From NCBI GenBank assembly GCA_965248935.1, contig OZ252214.1, positions 3,534,001-3,598,000 of the forward strand: 64,000 bases of DNA. Reading direction: 5' to 3'. The stretch's first letter is position 1. The number at the start of each line of letters is the position of its first letter. This stretch comes from G032773895 sp965248935. GTDB taxonomy: Bacteria > Pseudomonadota > Gammaproteobacteria > Pseudomonadales > Cellvibrionaceae. The notes under the pieces were generated by a model. That model did not search any database, was not told the origin of the DNA, and saw only the letters and a program-made list of their open reading frames with translations. The translations under genes were made by a program, and so were the position numbers. Below are positions 1 through 8,862 of this stretch, one piece after another.

Positions 1-137
1 GTTATTACTTGGGTAAAGCTTGAAGAAAAAAAGTAAAAGCTTATACTTTTCAGGTACCTGTTCTCCTAAAAGTGTATCAAGCCTAAAGCAACCTATAATA
101 TGAATGATATGTAGTAGACGGATTAATTTTGACACGG

Positions 138-776
138 TTAAGCTCGGTTTATGAGGTGTTTTTGGATACGCAGTATTCTAGCTTCGATTCGATCAGTTGC
201 AGATCTAAGTTGTTCAACCTGTTTTACAAATAGCTCAAATTCAGCTTTCCCTGGTATAATTTTTAACTCTTCAGTTAAATAGTCTGGAAGTTTGTTTTGT
301 ATCGATTTTTTTTGATAGTTCGACCATTTTGTGAAGGCTCGAATTATTTGTGCAAGTTGATGTCCGGGAACTGTACCCAGGTATTCCGTCAGTGCATCTT
401 CCCAATCTATATCAAGTTGTTCAAAAATTTCTTGGAATTTTGAAATGGTGCTTATTTTTCCGCTAACTTTGACATTGGTATTGGACAGTGAGTGCTGAGA
501 AGTGAAGGTTAGCGCGATTAAGTCTTCCAATTCTCCTTCGAGTTGGACATCGCTTGTAAAATTGTTTAGTTCATCTTTGGGTACGCAGAAAAAACCAATT
601 GTGTCTTCCCTGACTTGAATAGACATATTGACTGAGGGCGAATGACTTTTTAGCAATAAAACGGTGCCATCTATTGATGTTAGGGCATGTCGGCTAGCAG
701 GGTCATACTTCAATGCAAAGTTGACAGTTTTTTCCATTGCTGTTGTTAACAAGGTGGTGATAGTTGGGTCAATCAC
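138..776 (-). CDS. ubiJ: UbiJ, ubiquinone biosynthesis accessory factor (SCP2 domain)
   Basis: The 212-aa product has an SCP2-like lipid-binding domain over about residues 10-125 and a charged helical C-terminus with a predicted coiled coil at about 165-210 (VEQLRSATDRIEARI). This is the known architecture of UbiJ, a soluble factor that binds ubiquinone intermediates and scaffolds the aerobic Ubi complex. It lies downstream of ubiE on the same strand, the usual ubiE-ubiJ-ubiB order; ubiB would lie beyond the left edge. The 137 bases between its stop and the window edge show no gene. Family assignment rests on domain layout plus context; sequence in this family is weakly conserved. Confidence 0.85.
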   Translation of the reverse strand: MIDPTITTLLTTAMEKTVNFALKYDPASRHALTSIDGTVLLLKSHSPSVNMSIQVREDTIGFFCVPKDELNNFTSDVQLEGELEDLIALTFTSQHSLSNTNVKVSGKISTISKFQEIFEQLDIDWEDALTEYLGTVPGHQLAQIIRAFTKWSNYQKKSIQNKLPDYLTEELKIIPGKAEFELFVKQVEQLRSATDRIEARILRIQKHLINRA

Positions 777-936
777 GGACTATTCTTCCAAAATTTTCGG
801 TAGTTATTTTAAGGAGGCAGCGTTTTAGACTGGCCATTTTTATTCTTTTTACGCCTTCATCTTTTAATAAGTCCGAGCTTGAAATCCGTTTTTAAAGGAA
901 ATACTTGATTTAAGAATATGAGCATCATTAAGCTGA

Positions 937-1686
937 CTATGGTTTTATACCTTTATGAATAGCTACAATACCGCCGGTTAGATTGTAGTATTTGCATTCA
1001 GAAAAGCCTGCGTCAGTCATCATGCTTTTTAGTGTTTCTTGGTCTGGGTGCATACGAATACTTTCGGCTAGGTAACGATAACTATCTTTGTCGTTGGTGA
1101 CGAGTTTGCCAATACGAGGCAAAATATTAAAGGAATAGGCATCGTATACTTTTTCGAAGAGTGAATTTTGTGGTTTAGAAAATTCTAAAACGAGTAATCT
1201 TCCACCGGGTTTTAAAATTCGGTTCATCGAGCGAAGCGCTATATCTTTGTCCGTGACGTTTCTCAAACCAAAGGCGATGGTAATGCAGTCAAAAGTGTTG
1301 TTGGGGAAGGGGAGGTACTGTGCGTCCGTTTGTAAATATTGGACGTTTCCTGCTATGCCTTTATCTGTAAGGCGGTCTCGACCGACTTTGAGCATGGAAT
1401 CGTTTATATCGGCTAAAACAACTTTGCCTTGCTCTCCTACGATTCGGGAGAATTTTGCTGTTAAATCCCCCGTTCCCCCGGCAATGTCTAAAACGGAATC
1501 TGCGGGGCGGACCCCAGAAAGTTCGATGGTGAACTTTTTCCAAATCCGGTGGACGCCGCCTGTCATCAGGTCGTTCATCAGGTCGTATTTTGCTGCGACT
1601 GAGTGAAAAACGCCGGCAACTCGTTCGGCTTTTTCCTCAACTTTGACTTGCTCATACCCAAAATGTGTGGTGTTTTGATCTGACAT
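937..1686 (-). CDS. ubiE: UbiE, demethylmenaquinone/2-polyprenyl-benzoquinol C-methyltransferase
   Basis: SAM-dependent class I methyltransferase for the C-methylation step of ubiquinone (and menaquinone) synthesis. Visible signatures are THFGYEQV at the N-terminus, the YDLMNDLM family motif, the SAM-binding loop LDIAGGTGDLT, FGLRNVTDK and the C-terminal RMHPDQETLK block; all match E. coli UbiE closely. I chose the ATG at 1686 (249 aa) because it aligns with the family start and has an AGAGGG ribosome site just upstream. An in-frame ATG at 1725 would add 13 residues of no known counterpart. It is followed by ubiJ, with a 160-bp gap. Confidence 0.96.
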   Translation of the reverse strand: MSDQNTTHFGYEQVKVEEKAERVAGVFHSVAAKYDLMNDLMTGGVHRIWKKFTIELSGVRPADSVLDIAGGTGDLTAKFSRIVGEQGKVVLADINDSMLKVGRDRLTDKGIAGNVQYLQTDAQYLPFPNNTFDCITIAFGLRNVTDKDIALRSMNRILKPGGRLLVLEFSKPQNSLFEKVYDAYSFNILPRIGKLVTNDKDSYRYLAESIRMHPDQETLKSMMTDAGFSECKYYNLTGGIVAIHKGIKP

Positions 1687-1748
1687 TTGACCCTCTGCTT
1701 GGCAGTAGTATCGCTTTGCAGGCATTGTACCTTTTGGGTTGACTTATT

Positions 1749-2132
1749 TTAAGAGGGAATCCATTTAATAGTCGATGTTTGTTGAGATGAGATTAATTCT
1801 TCGGCTTTCTTTGTATAGGTACGCCAATAGGCTTCTTGGTTTTCACCGAGTTCTTTGATGTAATCCCAGGAGTAAATACCGGAATCGTGTCCATCGTCGA
1901 AGGTTAGGCGCAGTGCGTAATTGCCCTGTTGGGTGATGTTGATAAGCAGAACGTTGTTTTTGTTCAAAGGTAACGTTCCCGCTTGGTTGCCGTGACCGCG
2001 TACTTCAGCGGAAGGCGAATAGACCCGGAGAAACTCAAAGGGAAAGTGGTAGGCGCCGGAGTCAAAGACGACTTCAAGAGTCTTTGACCCCTTATGGAGT
2101 GTGATTTCTTTCGGGGGAGGGAGGGAATTCAC
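1749..2132 (-). CDS. DUF971 / gamma-butyrobetaine-hydroxylase-like N-terminal domain protein
   Basis: A 128-aa protein made of one small beta-rich domain found at the N-terminus of gamma-butyrobetaine hydroxylase and as a stand-alone protein (DUF971) in many proteobacteria. Recognisable parts are LPPPKEITLHKGSKTLEV, FPFEFLRVYSPSAEVRGHG and the C-terminal DGHDSGIYSWDYIKELG. Its role is not established; iron-sulfur or zinc functions have been discussed for relatives. I place the start at the GTG at 2132, one base after the hslU stop; longer in-frame starts would overlap hslU by up to 160 bp. The gene follows hslVU, as in Pseudomonas, and is probably translationally coupled to hslU. Confidence 0.88.
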   Translation of the reverse strand: MNSLPPPKEITLHKGSKTLEVVFDSGAYHFPFEFLRVYSPSAEVRGHGNQAGTLPLNKNNVLLINITQQGNYALRLTFDDGHDSGIYSWDYIKELGENQEAYWRTYTKKAEELISSQQTSTIKWIPS

Positions 2133-2133
2133 G

Positions 2134-3450
2134 TTACAAAATAAAGCGGCTAAGGTCTTCGTCTTTACACAGTTCGCCCAGTTGAGCTTCCACAAACTCC
2201 GCATCGACTTCGATTTTACTATTGCCGGAGGTATTATCAAAAGATACTTCTTCCAATAGTTTTTCCAGAACGGTATGTAAGCGTCGAGCCCCAATATTTT
2301 CTGTGCGCTCGTTTACTTCGTAGGCGGTTTCTGCAATTTTGCGGATACCATCTTTGGAAAAGAGTAGTTCCACGTTCTCTGTAGAGAGTAGAGCTTGATG
2401 CTGTTCGGTGAGAGAAACGCTTGGTTCTGTGAGAATGCGTTCGAAGTCATCCGGTGTGAGAGCTTGAAGCTCTACTCGAATTGGGAGCCGTCCTTGAAGC
2501 TCTGGTATTAAGTCAGATGGTTTAGAGAGGTGGAAGGCGCCCGATGTAATAAATAAGATATGGTCGGTTTTTATCATTCCGTGCTTCGTTGAAATCGTGC
2601 AACCTTCGATAAGGGGGAGGAGGTCGCGTTGTACACCTTCTCGGGAAACGTCTGCCCCAGAGGTGCCCTTTCTTTTGCTGACTTTGTCGATTTCGTCGAT
2701 AAATACGATACCGTTTTGCTCGGCAGCCTCTATGGCCAGCGCCTTAATTTCTTCTTCGTTAACGAGTTTACTGGCCTCTTCATCAATGAGTTTTTTAAAG
2801 GCTTTTTTAACGGTCAATTTAGATTTTTTTGTTTTGCCTGGAGACATATTTGAAAACATGCTTTGCAGTTGGCTGGTCATGTCTTCCATGCCAGGAGGAG
2901 ACATGATTTCAACTCCTACTTGAGGGGCAGCGACTTCAATGTCTATTTCTTTGTCATCCAGGTCGCCTTCGCGCAACTTTTTACGGAATATTTGCCGCGT
3001 ATTGGACTCTTGATTTTGTTCAACGTCATCTCTTGTTGGGGGCAACAATGCATCTAAAATTCTCTCTTCCGCCGCTTCTTCTGCGCGGTTTTTTACCTTG
3101 GTCATTTCTTGTTCTCGATAGAGTTTGATGGATCTATCAACCAAGTCGCGGATAATGGATTCTACGTCGCGCCCTACGTAACCTACTTCAGTGAATTTAG
3201 TGGCTTCCACTTTCACAAATGGAGCATTGGCGAGCTTGGCTAAACGACGGGCAATTTCAGTTTTACCTACCCCGGTTGGGCCGATCATAAGTATATTTTT
3301 GGGTGTAATTTCGTTGCGCAAGTTTTCATCCAATTGAGAACGGCGCCAGCGATTACGCAGGGCGATGGCCACGGCTTTTTTTGCGGCATCTTGACCAACA
3401 ATATGCTGGTTTAGTTCATGGACAATTTCTCTGGGGGTCATATGAGACAT
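2134..3450 (-). CDS. hslU: HslU, ATPase subunit of the HslUV protease
   Basis: AAA+ unfoldase that feeds proteins into HslV. At 438 aa it has the normal length. Seen in the sequence are the N-terminal MTPREIV..L..HIVGQ block, Walker A GPTGVGKTE at about 57-65, the pore-loop region VGYVGRD, the variable I domain (about 110-235), Walker B GIVFIDEIDK, and the conserved C-terminus DEDLSRFIL that docks into HslV. It lies 43 bp after hslV on the same strand, forming the classical hslVU operon. Heat-shock control is usual for the family, but I did not identify a sigma-32 promoter. Confidence 0.97.
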   Translation of the reverse strand: MSHMTPREIVHELNQHIVGQDAAKKAVAIALRNRWRRSQLDENLRNEITPKNILMIGPTGVGKTEIARRLAKLANAPFVKVEATKFTEVGYVGRDVESIIRDLVDRSIKLYREQEMTKVKNRAEEAAEERILDALLPPTRDDVEQNQESNTRQIFRKKLREGDLDDKEIDIEVAAPQVGVEIMSPPGMEDMTSQLQSMFSNMSPGKTKKSKLTVKKAFKKLIDEEASKLVNEEEIKALAIEAAEQNGIVFIDEIDKVSKRKGTSGADVSREGVQRDLLPLIEGCTISTKHGMIKTDHILFITSGAFHLSKPSDLIPELQGRLPIRVELQALTPDDFERILTEPSVSLTEQHQALLSTENVELLFSKDGIRKIAETAYEVNERTENIGARRLHTVLEKLLEEVSFDNTSGNSKIEVDAEFVEAQLGELCKDEDLSRFIL

Positions 3451-3493
3451 GGTGAATGTATACCTTCAATGTTTAAGCTTGAATAGACGGTTG

Positions 3494-4039
3494 TTAGTCT
3501 GAGTAGCTCAATTCTTCAATAGTAAAATTGTGATTTGTATAGACGCAGACATCGCCAGCAATGGTGAGACCCTTTTCTACAATGTCTTTTGCGGGTAATT
3601 CCGTATTTTCTAGTAATGCTCTCGCTGCGGACTGGGCAAATGCGCCACCGGAGCCAATAGCGATAAGGTCGTCCTCTGGCTGAATGACGTCCCCATTGCC
3701 TGTCACTATAAGGGAGGCTTCATGGTTGGCTACGGCGAGCAACGCTTCTAAACGGCGAAGGGCTCGGTCTGTTCGCCAATCTTTAGCTAACTCTACGGCT
3801 GCACGTACAAGCTGACCGTTATGGGTTTCCAGTTTTGTTTCAAAACGTTCAAATAGGGTGAAGGCATCGGCTGTGCCACCTGCAAAACCTGCAATAACTT
3901 GGTCTTTGTATAAACGCCTCACCTTGCGTGCGTTGCCTTTCATAATGGTGTTGCCAAGTGATACTTGGCCATCCCCGCCGATGACAACGGTGTTGCCCCG
4001 CCGAACGGAAAGAATAGTGGTGCCTCGATATTGTTCCAC
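3494..4039 (-). CDS. hslV: HslV, threonine protease subunit of HslUV
   Basis: Proteasome-like N-terminal-nucleophile peptidase of 181 aa. The catalytic Thr is the first Thr of TTILSVRRG; the family blocks GGDGQVSLGNT, GNARKVRRLY, AGFAGGTADAFTLFERFE and IGSGGAFAQSAA are all present. The only plausible start gives a six-residue leader (MEQYRG) before the catalytic Thr, whereas in E. coli only Met precedes it. The leader would have to be removed for activity. This form seems to be a lineage feature rather than an error, because the leader is in frame and begins at the only ATG near the expected position. Confidence 0.96.
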   Translation of the reverse strand: MEQYRGTTILSVRRGNTVVIGGDGQVSLGNTIMKGNARKVRRLYKDQVIAGFAGGTADAFTLFERFETKLETHNGQLVRAAVELAKDWRTDRALRRLEALLAVANHEASLIVTGNGDVIQPEDDLIAIGSGGAFAQSAARALLENTELPAKDIVEKGLTIAGDVCVYTNHNFTIEELSYSD

Positions 4040-4113
4040 GAAAGATCCTTAGCAATAACTTTCTTATTATTGTGGGGGTGGCTGTGTTGATTTCAAGCTC
4101 TAGGGTTAAGGTG

Positions 4114-4662
4114 TTATCCGTCTTTTGGGCGCTTTAGGAGTAGAGCGGAGTAATTGTTTGAAATAAGTGTACTGCGCGCTTTAGCGAGTAGGGACCTTGA
4201 TTCGAACGGCCCTACTATGACACGGTGCCAAGTGCCACCGCTTTCAATTTTTGCTTTTTCTAGGGAAGCTTCTAAATTAAGGAGTAGTAGCTTTATTTTT
4301 AGTGCTTCAGCGTCTTTTTTACTTTTAAACGAGGCAACTTGGAGTAAGTAATCGTATTCGGGAGCCGATTGGATGGAGTCTGTTTGTGAGTCACCACCAA
4401 ATTCAGGGACGCTTATATTGTTATTTTTTAGTAGTTCGTAGAAATCAAATTTGGGAGAGCTTTCGCTGGGTGCGTCTGTTTCTGCAACTGGCGTGTTTTT
4501 AACTTGAGTTTGCGGTTGGTCTTTTATATCCGCCAATCTCATCAAAAACATAACAAATGCGCCGAGAATAGCGCCGGTGAATAACCATACCCAGGCAGGA
4601 ATTCTAGGTTCTTGCCTTCTCGATGCGGAAGATCGGCTGCGTTTTGTCTGCTGATGGCTCAT
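4114..4662 (-). CDS. SPOR-domain membrane protein, FtsN-like
   Basis: A 182-aa bitopic inner-membrane protein: basic cytoplasmic N-terminus (KRSRSSASRRQ), one transmembrane helix at about residues 24-42 (PAWVWLFTGAILGAFVMFLM), a low-complexity acidic linker, and a C-terminal SPOR domain at about 105-180 (YLLQVASFKSKKDAEALK). SPOR domains bind denuded glycan strands at the septum. In Pseudomonas the gene at this place (between argS and hslV) is annotated as FtsN-like. It lies upstream of hslV on the same strand, 74 bp away. Whether it is the true division protein FtsN is not decided by the sequence. Confidence 0.88.
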   Translation of the reverse strand: MSHQQTKRSRSSASRRQEPRIPAWVWLFTGAILGAFVMFLMRLADIKDQPQTQVKNTPVAETDAPSESSPKFDFYELLKNNNISVPEFGGDSQTDSIQSAPEYDYLLQVASFKSKKDAEALKIKLLLLNLEASLEKAKIESGGTWHRVIVGPFESRSLLAKARSTLISNNYSALLLKRPKDG

Positions 4663-4936
4663 AGGTAAATTGAGTGTTTTCTAGGTTTTATTGGATGAGA
4701 ATCTTCGTGGGGATTCTAACCTATATTTCTATACAAAGCGTTATGAAGATTGACTAATTGTCTATTCGTTTTATTGGCTTAGAGCAAGTTTCTAAGCTAT
4801 TATCGAGCATATCAGGGGGAGTTTAGGCATGTTTCCGGCATGGACCGACGCAATCAGGTTTGCTTAGTTACCTTCCCAACGATTACGGAAAGAGTTCGCG
4901 TTGGTACTCAGGATAATACTCAAGAGAGTAACATTT

Positions 4937-6007
4937 ATGAAAAGTGTTTTTGGTATTCATATCTTTGGGCTGATCAAAGGCTTCGCTATTTTGGTTTTAT
5001 GCGCTTTGTTTGTTGCTTGTGGTGGCGCACCTTCTGGCGGCACTTCGGGTGAGACAATTTTATCTGACACTGATTTGACTATTGAATATATCGGAGCGAG
5101 TAGTCAAGATTTAGTCGTACTCGGACAGGGGGGGCTAGAAACTTCTGTTATTACCTTTCTCGTTAAAGATACTGCTGGTGCATTGATAAGTGGTAGCTTT
5201 GTTGAGTTCTCTCTCAGTTCTACTGTTGGAGGAATTGAGTTAACGGGCGGGGTATCGGGTATTACCGGGTCTGATGGGAAAGTAGCAACGGTATTGCAAA
5301 GTGGTACGGTGAGTACTTCTGTTCGAGTAACCGCGAGTGTTGATGGTTTATATGCAACATCGGATGATATAAGCATTTCCGGTGGAAGCTTAGTTGGAGG
5401 ACGTCTTGATCTAACCGTAATTATTGGAGCAAATACGGGGTTAACTGATGGACCTCCTCTCGGTGATCCGGCTGGTGATTTTATTGAGGTCTATGAAGGC
5501 GCAGTACTAAGTGGTGTAGAGATAGAGTTACAAGTTATTGCTCGTGATTTGTTTGGTAATGCTGTCGAAGATGGTTCGAGAGTAAGCTTTTGGTCGCCCG
5601 AATCTGGGTTGGTTGAGTCTTCCTGCAATTTAGTTGGTGGTATTTGTCAGGTGACTTGGATAACAGCGAGTCCGCTGCCTACAAGCACTATATCTGTACC
5701 AACAGGTCGATGGGTAACCGTTCTTGTCCATGGTTCTGGAGCGGAATCGTTTGCTGATCTGAATGGGAATAATTTATTCGATTCCGATAGTGAGTCTTGG
5801 GCTGATCTTCCAGAGCCTTATGTAGACGGAAATGAAAATGGCCAATACGATGTTGGTGAGTTCTTTGTCGATACCGACGGTAATCAGCTATACGATGCTT
5901 CTGGAGATGGGGTATGGAATGGCCCTGCTGCTGGCAATTATACCAATGTGTGGACGTCAATACACTTTCATTTGAGTGCGGAAGAAGCGCCCTCTGAGGA
6001 GGAATAA
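4937..6007 (+). CDS. Lipoprotein with Big_1/Ig-like domain and Ca-binding-type acidic repeats
   Basis: A 356-aa predicted lipoprotein. The start is the ATG at 4937 after GAGAG; an earlier in-frame GTG at 4901 would put extra residues before the signal. The signal peptide ends in a lipobox, ALFVAC, with Cys at about 27. Residues about 50-150 look like a bacterial Ig-like (Big_1/invasin) domain (VITFLVKDTAGALISGSFVEF), followed by a second Ig-like region. The C-terminus has Asp/Asn-rich loops of EF-hand/dockerin type (DLNGNNLFDSD, DGNENGQYD, DTDGNQLYD), probably calcium-binding. It is on the plus strand inside an otherwise minus-strand block, convergent with priA (9 bp between stops), and occupies the usual position of argS. 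Function unknown; surface or periplasmic. Confidence 0.8.
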   Translation: MKSVFGIHIFGLIKGFAILVLCALFVACGGAPSGGTSGETILSDTDLTIEYIGASSQDLVVLGQGGLETSVITFLVKDTAGALISGSFVEFSLSSTVGGIELTGGVSGITGSDGKVATVLQSGTVSTSVRVTASVDGLYATSDDISISGGSLVGGRLDLTVIIGANTGLTDGPPLGDPAGDFIEVYEGAVLSGVEIELQVIARDLFGNAVEDGSRVSFWSPESGLVESSCNLVGGICQVTWITASPLPTSTISVPTGRWVTVLVHGSGAESFADLNGNNLFDSDSESWADLPEPYVDGNENGQYDVGEFFVDTDGNQLYDASGDGVWNGPAAGNYTNVWTSIHFHLSAEEAPSEEE

Positions 6008-6016
6008 GCGTCTCTG

Positions 6017-8233
6017 TTAGGTTTCCTGCGCATCGACGTCTAGCGACCAACGTGTTCTTTTTGATAGCGCATGTTGGTCAATCTCAGCTAGGGTTCTGCT
6101 CAATAGACGGTTCATCTGCCCCTTTGTTCTTGTTGTAACCTGGACTTGGTATCGAAACCGATCCTTAACTCGTTCCATAAATGAGGGTAATGGGCCAAGA
6201 ATAATGATCTCATTAGTCGAGACCTCATTGCTGGTGTCAGCACAGTGTCTTAGTATTTTTAGTGCTAGCTCTAAAAATTCAATGGCGTTTTCGGGCCTTT
6301 TCGATTCGGCTCTGAAAATGCTTAGGCTCCAAAACGGTGGGGTTTTTGACTGTTTTCGTTCTTCGAGTAGTTTTCTGGCAAATCGATGGTAGCCTTTTTG
6401 TAGTAGGAGTTCCAAGTTAGGGTGGTCTGGTGCATGGCTTTGAATAATAACGGAGCCTTGAGTATTGCTTCTCCCAGCCCGACCCGCTACTTGAATAATT
6501 TGCTGGCCAAGTCGTTCCGTTCCTCTAAAATCTGGGCTCATTAGCCCTTGGTCGGCATCGACTATAACAACGAGGGAGACTTTTGGCAGGTGGTGCCCTT
6601 TTGCCAGCATCTGTGTCCCGACCAGAATACAAGGCTTCCCTTCTTTTACTTTCGCTAGCATATTTGAAAATGCTGATTTTACTTGGGTAGAGTCTCTATC
6701 GATTCTCAATACTTGGGTATTGGGGAAGCTGTTGGTTATTGCCTCTTCCGTTTGCTCCGTACCTAAGCCTTGGTGTGATAGGCCCGTTGATTGGCAGGAT
6801 GGACATTTTTTATATAAGGGGCCTTGGTTTCCGCAATGGTGGCAGTGCAAGTGTGGCGGGCGAGTATGGACAGTCATTTTTGCGTCGCAGTATCTACACG
6901 CTGCCGACCAACCGCATTTATGGCAGAGCAAGCTAGGAGCGTAGCCCCTTCGGTTTAGAAAAATTAGAACTTGGTTTTGCTCGGATAAGTGAGCGTGAAT
7001 TTGGTGAAGGCTATCATCGCTCAGTCCTCCGATTATGTTCTTTCCTTTTAAGTCCTCAATAGTGAGTTTGGGTGGTATTGCTCCCCCGGCCCGCTGTGTG
7101 ATTCTTAAATGTTCGAACTTTCCTTGAATAGCATTGTTTAGGCTTTCTAGGGAGGGAGTGGCTGAACCCAAAAGGATAGGAATGTTATTTTTCTGAGCGC
7201 GTACAATGCTTAAATCTCTAGCTGAATATTTAAACCCGTCTTGTTGTTTGTACGATAGGTCATGCTCTTCATCAATAATAACCACACCCAGGTTTTTGAA
7301 GGGAGTCAGTGCTGCCAAGCGGGTGCCAATAATAATTTTTGCTTTCCCTTCCTTTGCCTCTTCCCAATTTTTTGCGCGCTTTAGGTCGCTTACGTTCGAG
7401 TGAAGTTCTACGATATGTGCGTCGAACCGCTTTCTGAACCTCTCAACCGTTTGGCTGCTGAGCCCTATTTCAGGGATTAATATCAGTACCTGTCTGTCTG
7501 AACGCAATACTCTCTCTGTGATATGCAGGTATACTTCTGTTTTGCCGCTTCCGGTTATGCCCTCTAATAGGTAGCAATTAAAGTCGTGGTAGCGAAATTG
7601 ATTTAAAGCATTTTCCTGCTGCGGGTTAAGGATTTGAGGCTCTTCTCTCAATAAAACCGTGTTGTTATTTTCATTATTTACTGGAAAAGAGGAAGGGGGG
7701 GAGGTGAGTTCGATAATGCCTTTGCTGGAAAGTGTATTGAGTATTGTGGAGGAAACCCCTTGTTCTTTTAGGTCTTCTGTTGACGCGAACCTATTTTTTA
7801 ATAAATAGTGAAAGCATTGCTGTTGTTTTTTCGCTCTTGCTAACGCGGTTTCTGGAAGACCTTTCCCTTCGGTTGTGAGCGTATAGACAAGCTCTTTTGG
7901 GAGAGTGTCTCCCTGACGATACCTCTGTGGGAGGGCAGAGAAAATAACTTCCCCTATGGGGTGATGGTAGTATTGTGACGCCCAAATACACAGGTCTAAT
8001 AGCTCTTGTGGCACGCAAGGGGTGTCGTCAATGGTTGCATGAATATCTTTGATTTTGTCTTCGTCGATAGAGGGCTTATCTGTTTTACGGACTACGACAC
8101 CAATCATCGTTCGGTTGCCAAAGGGGACCTTAACTCGAAAGCCAATACCTGTCTGTGCGGGGCCTTTGTAGTCAAAGCTGGTTCTGAGTGGAACGGGTAA
8201 GGCAACTGAAAAAAAGGCTGTTTGTGCTGTCAT
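6017..8233 (-). CDS. priA: PriA, primosomal replication-restart helicase
   Basis: Superfamily 2 DNA helicase (738 aa) that reloads the replisome at collapsed forks. Seen are the N-terminal 3'-end-binding domain (ALPVPLRTSFDY), Walker A GITGSGKTE, the DEEH box in VIIDEEHDLSYKQQ, the SAT motif (LLGSATPS), the zinc cysteines (CHKCGWSAACRYCD and CHHCG...CPSC), and helicase motifs V/VI (GTQMLAKGHHLP, QVAGRAGR). Length is normal. It is divergent from rpmE, as in Pseudomonas, with a 255-bp shared upstream region. Confidence 0.97.
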   Translation of the reverse strand: MTAQTAFFSVALPVPLRTSFDYKGPAQTGIGFRVKVPFGNRTMIGVVVRKTDKPSIDEDKIKDIHATIDDTPCVPQELLDLCIWASQYYHHPIGEVIFSALPQRYRQGDTLPKELVYTLTTEGKGLPETALARAKKQQQCFHYLLKNRFASTEDLKEQGVSSTILNTLSSKGIIELTSPPSSFPVNNENNNTVLLREEPQILNPQQENALNQFRYHDFNCYLLEGITGSGKTEVYLHITERVLRSDRQVLILIPEIGLSSQTVERFRKRFDAHIVELHSNVSDLKRAKNWEEAKEGKAKIIIGTRLAALTPFKNLGVVIIDEEHDLSYKQQDGFKYSARDLSIVRAQKNNIPILLGSATPSLESLNNAIQGKFEHLRITQRAGGAIPPKLTIEDLKGKNIIGGLSDDSLHQIHAHLSEQNQVLIFLNRRGYAPSLLCHKCGWSAACRYCDAKMTVHTRPPHLHCHHCGNQGPLYKKCPSCQSTGLSHQGLGTEQTEEAITNSFPNTQVLRIDRDSTQVKSAFSNMLAKVKEGKPCILVGTQMLAKGHHLPKVSLVVIVDADQGLMSPDFRGTERLGQQIIQVAGRAGRSNTQGSVIIQSHAPDHPNLELLLQKGYHRFARKLLEERKQSKTPPFWSLSIFRAESKRPENAIEFLELALKILRHCADTSNEVSTNEIIILGPLPSFMERVKDRFRYQVQVTTRTKGQMNRLLSRTLAEIDQHALSKRTRWSLDVDAQET

Positions 8234-8392
8234 TATTGATGCTACTAGATATAGTTGGAAGTGGATTTTAGCTAAATATTGCGTGCTTGTGGTCGAATAT
8301 ATTTCGAATAACTTGCCTAGTTGGCCGATTCTGGTAGTATCCTCACCCTTGATTTTCGCCTTGTGGCAGAAATTGATAGTTGAAAATGGCTA

Positions 8393-8429
8393 GTTAGTGA
8401 AAATTGATATTGGTTAGTGAAAATTGATA
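8393..8429 (+). repeat. Two 17-bp direct repeats upstream of rpmE
   Basis: GTTAGTGAAAATTGATA occurs at 8393-8409 and again at 8413-8429, a 20-bp period. A partial third copy (GAAATTGATAGTTG) lies just upstream near 8369-8382. Copies lie on one face of the helix at roughly two turns apart. They sit between the divergent priA and rpmE genes and could be a regulator site or simple duplication. They do not resemble the known Zur box. Confidence 0.6.
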
Positions 8430-8488
8430 GTTGTATGGTGCTCGGCGGAGATCGGGTGGCGATGCACAGAGATTCGTAGAGGCAAATT

Positions 8489-8704
8489 ATGCAAAAAGAT
8501 ATTCAACCACAATATGGCGATTTAACCGCGACCTGTAGTTGCGGTAATGTGATCAAAACCCGTTCCACCATGGCAAAAGAAATCCACTTGGATGTTTGTT
8601 CTGCGTGCCACCCATTTTATACAGGTAAGCAGAAAGTTGCTGATACTGGTGGTCGAATTGATCGTTTCAATAAGCGTTTTGCTGCCAAAATTAGTGCTAA
8701 ATAG
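8489..8704 (+). CDS. rpmE: Ribosomal protein bL31, zinc-binding form
   Basis: 71-aa large-subunit protein L31. It matches E. coli L31 along its length (KDI.P.Y..LTATCSCGNV, LDVCSACHPFYTGKQ, GGRIDRFNKRF). All four zinc ligands are present (CSC near 16-18 and CSAC near 37-40), so this is the C+ type used under zinc-replete conditions. It is monocistronic, divergent from priA and followed by a strong terminator. Confidence 0.98.
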   Translation: MQKDIQPQYGDLTATCSCGNVIKTRSTMAKEIHLDVCSACHPFYTGKQKVADTGGRIDRFNKRFAAKISAK

Positions 8705-8810
8705 GCTGTGTGCCGCTAATAATAAGCTAAGTTTTCCTCTGCTATAACGAGGACTTTGTGCTTAATTTCCCAAATTTGTATTTACTTTCTAAAGTTTGTA
8801 CTTATTTCCG

Positions 8811-8844
8811 AATAAGGCCCCAAAAGAAATTTTGGGGCCTTATT
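8811..8844. terminator. Bidirectional rho-independent terminator between rpmE and mrcA
   Basis: A perfect 15-bp inverted repeat: AATAAGGCCCCAAAA (8811-8825), GAAA tetraloop, TTTTGGGGCCTTATT (8830-8844). A-tract and T-tract flank a GC core on both sides, so it can stop the convergent rpmE and mrcA transcripts alike. Confidence 0.9.
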
Positions 8845-8862
8845 GGTGCGTTAATCGGTTTG

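Noticed and set aside
1247..1606. Plus-strand open frames inside ubiE, hslU, priA, mrcA and gltB
   Set aside because: They are shadows of well-identified genes on the other strand or frame.
4829..4867. 13-codon frame MFPAWTDAIRFA behind a strong GGGGGAG site
   Set aside because: Too short to judge, with no repeat, attenuator hairpin or regulated amino-acid run; mentioned only with the argS locus.
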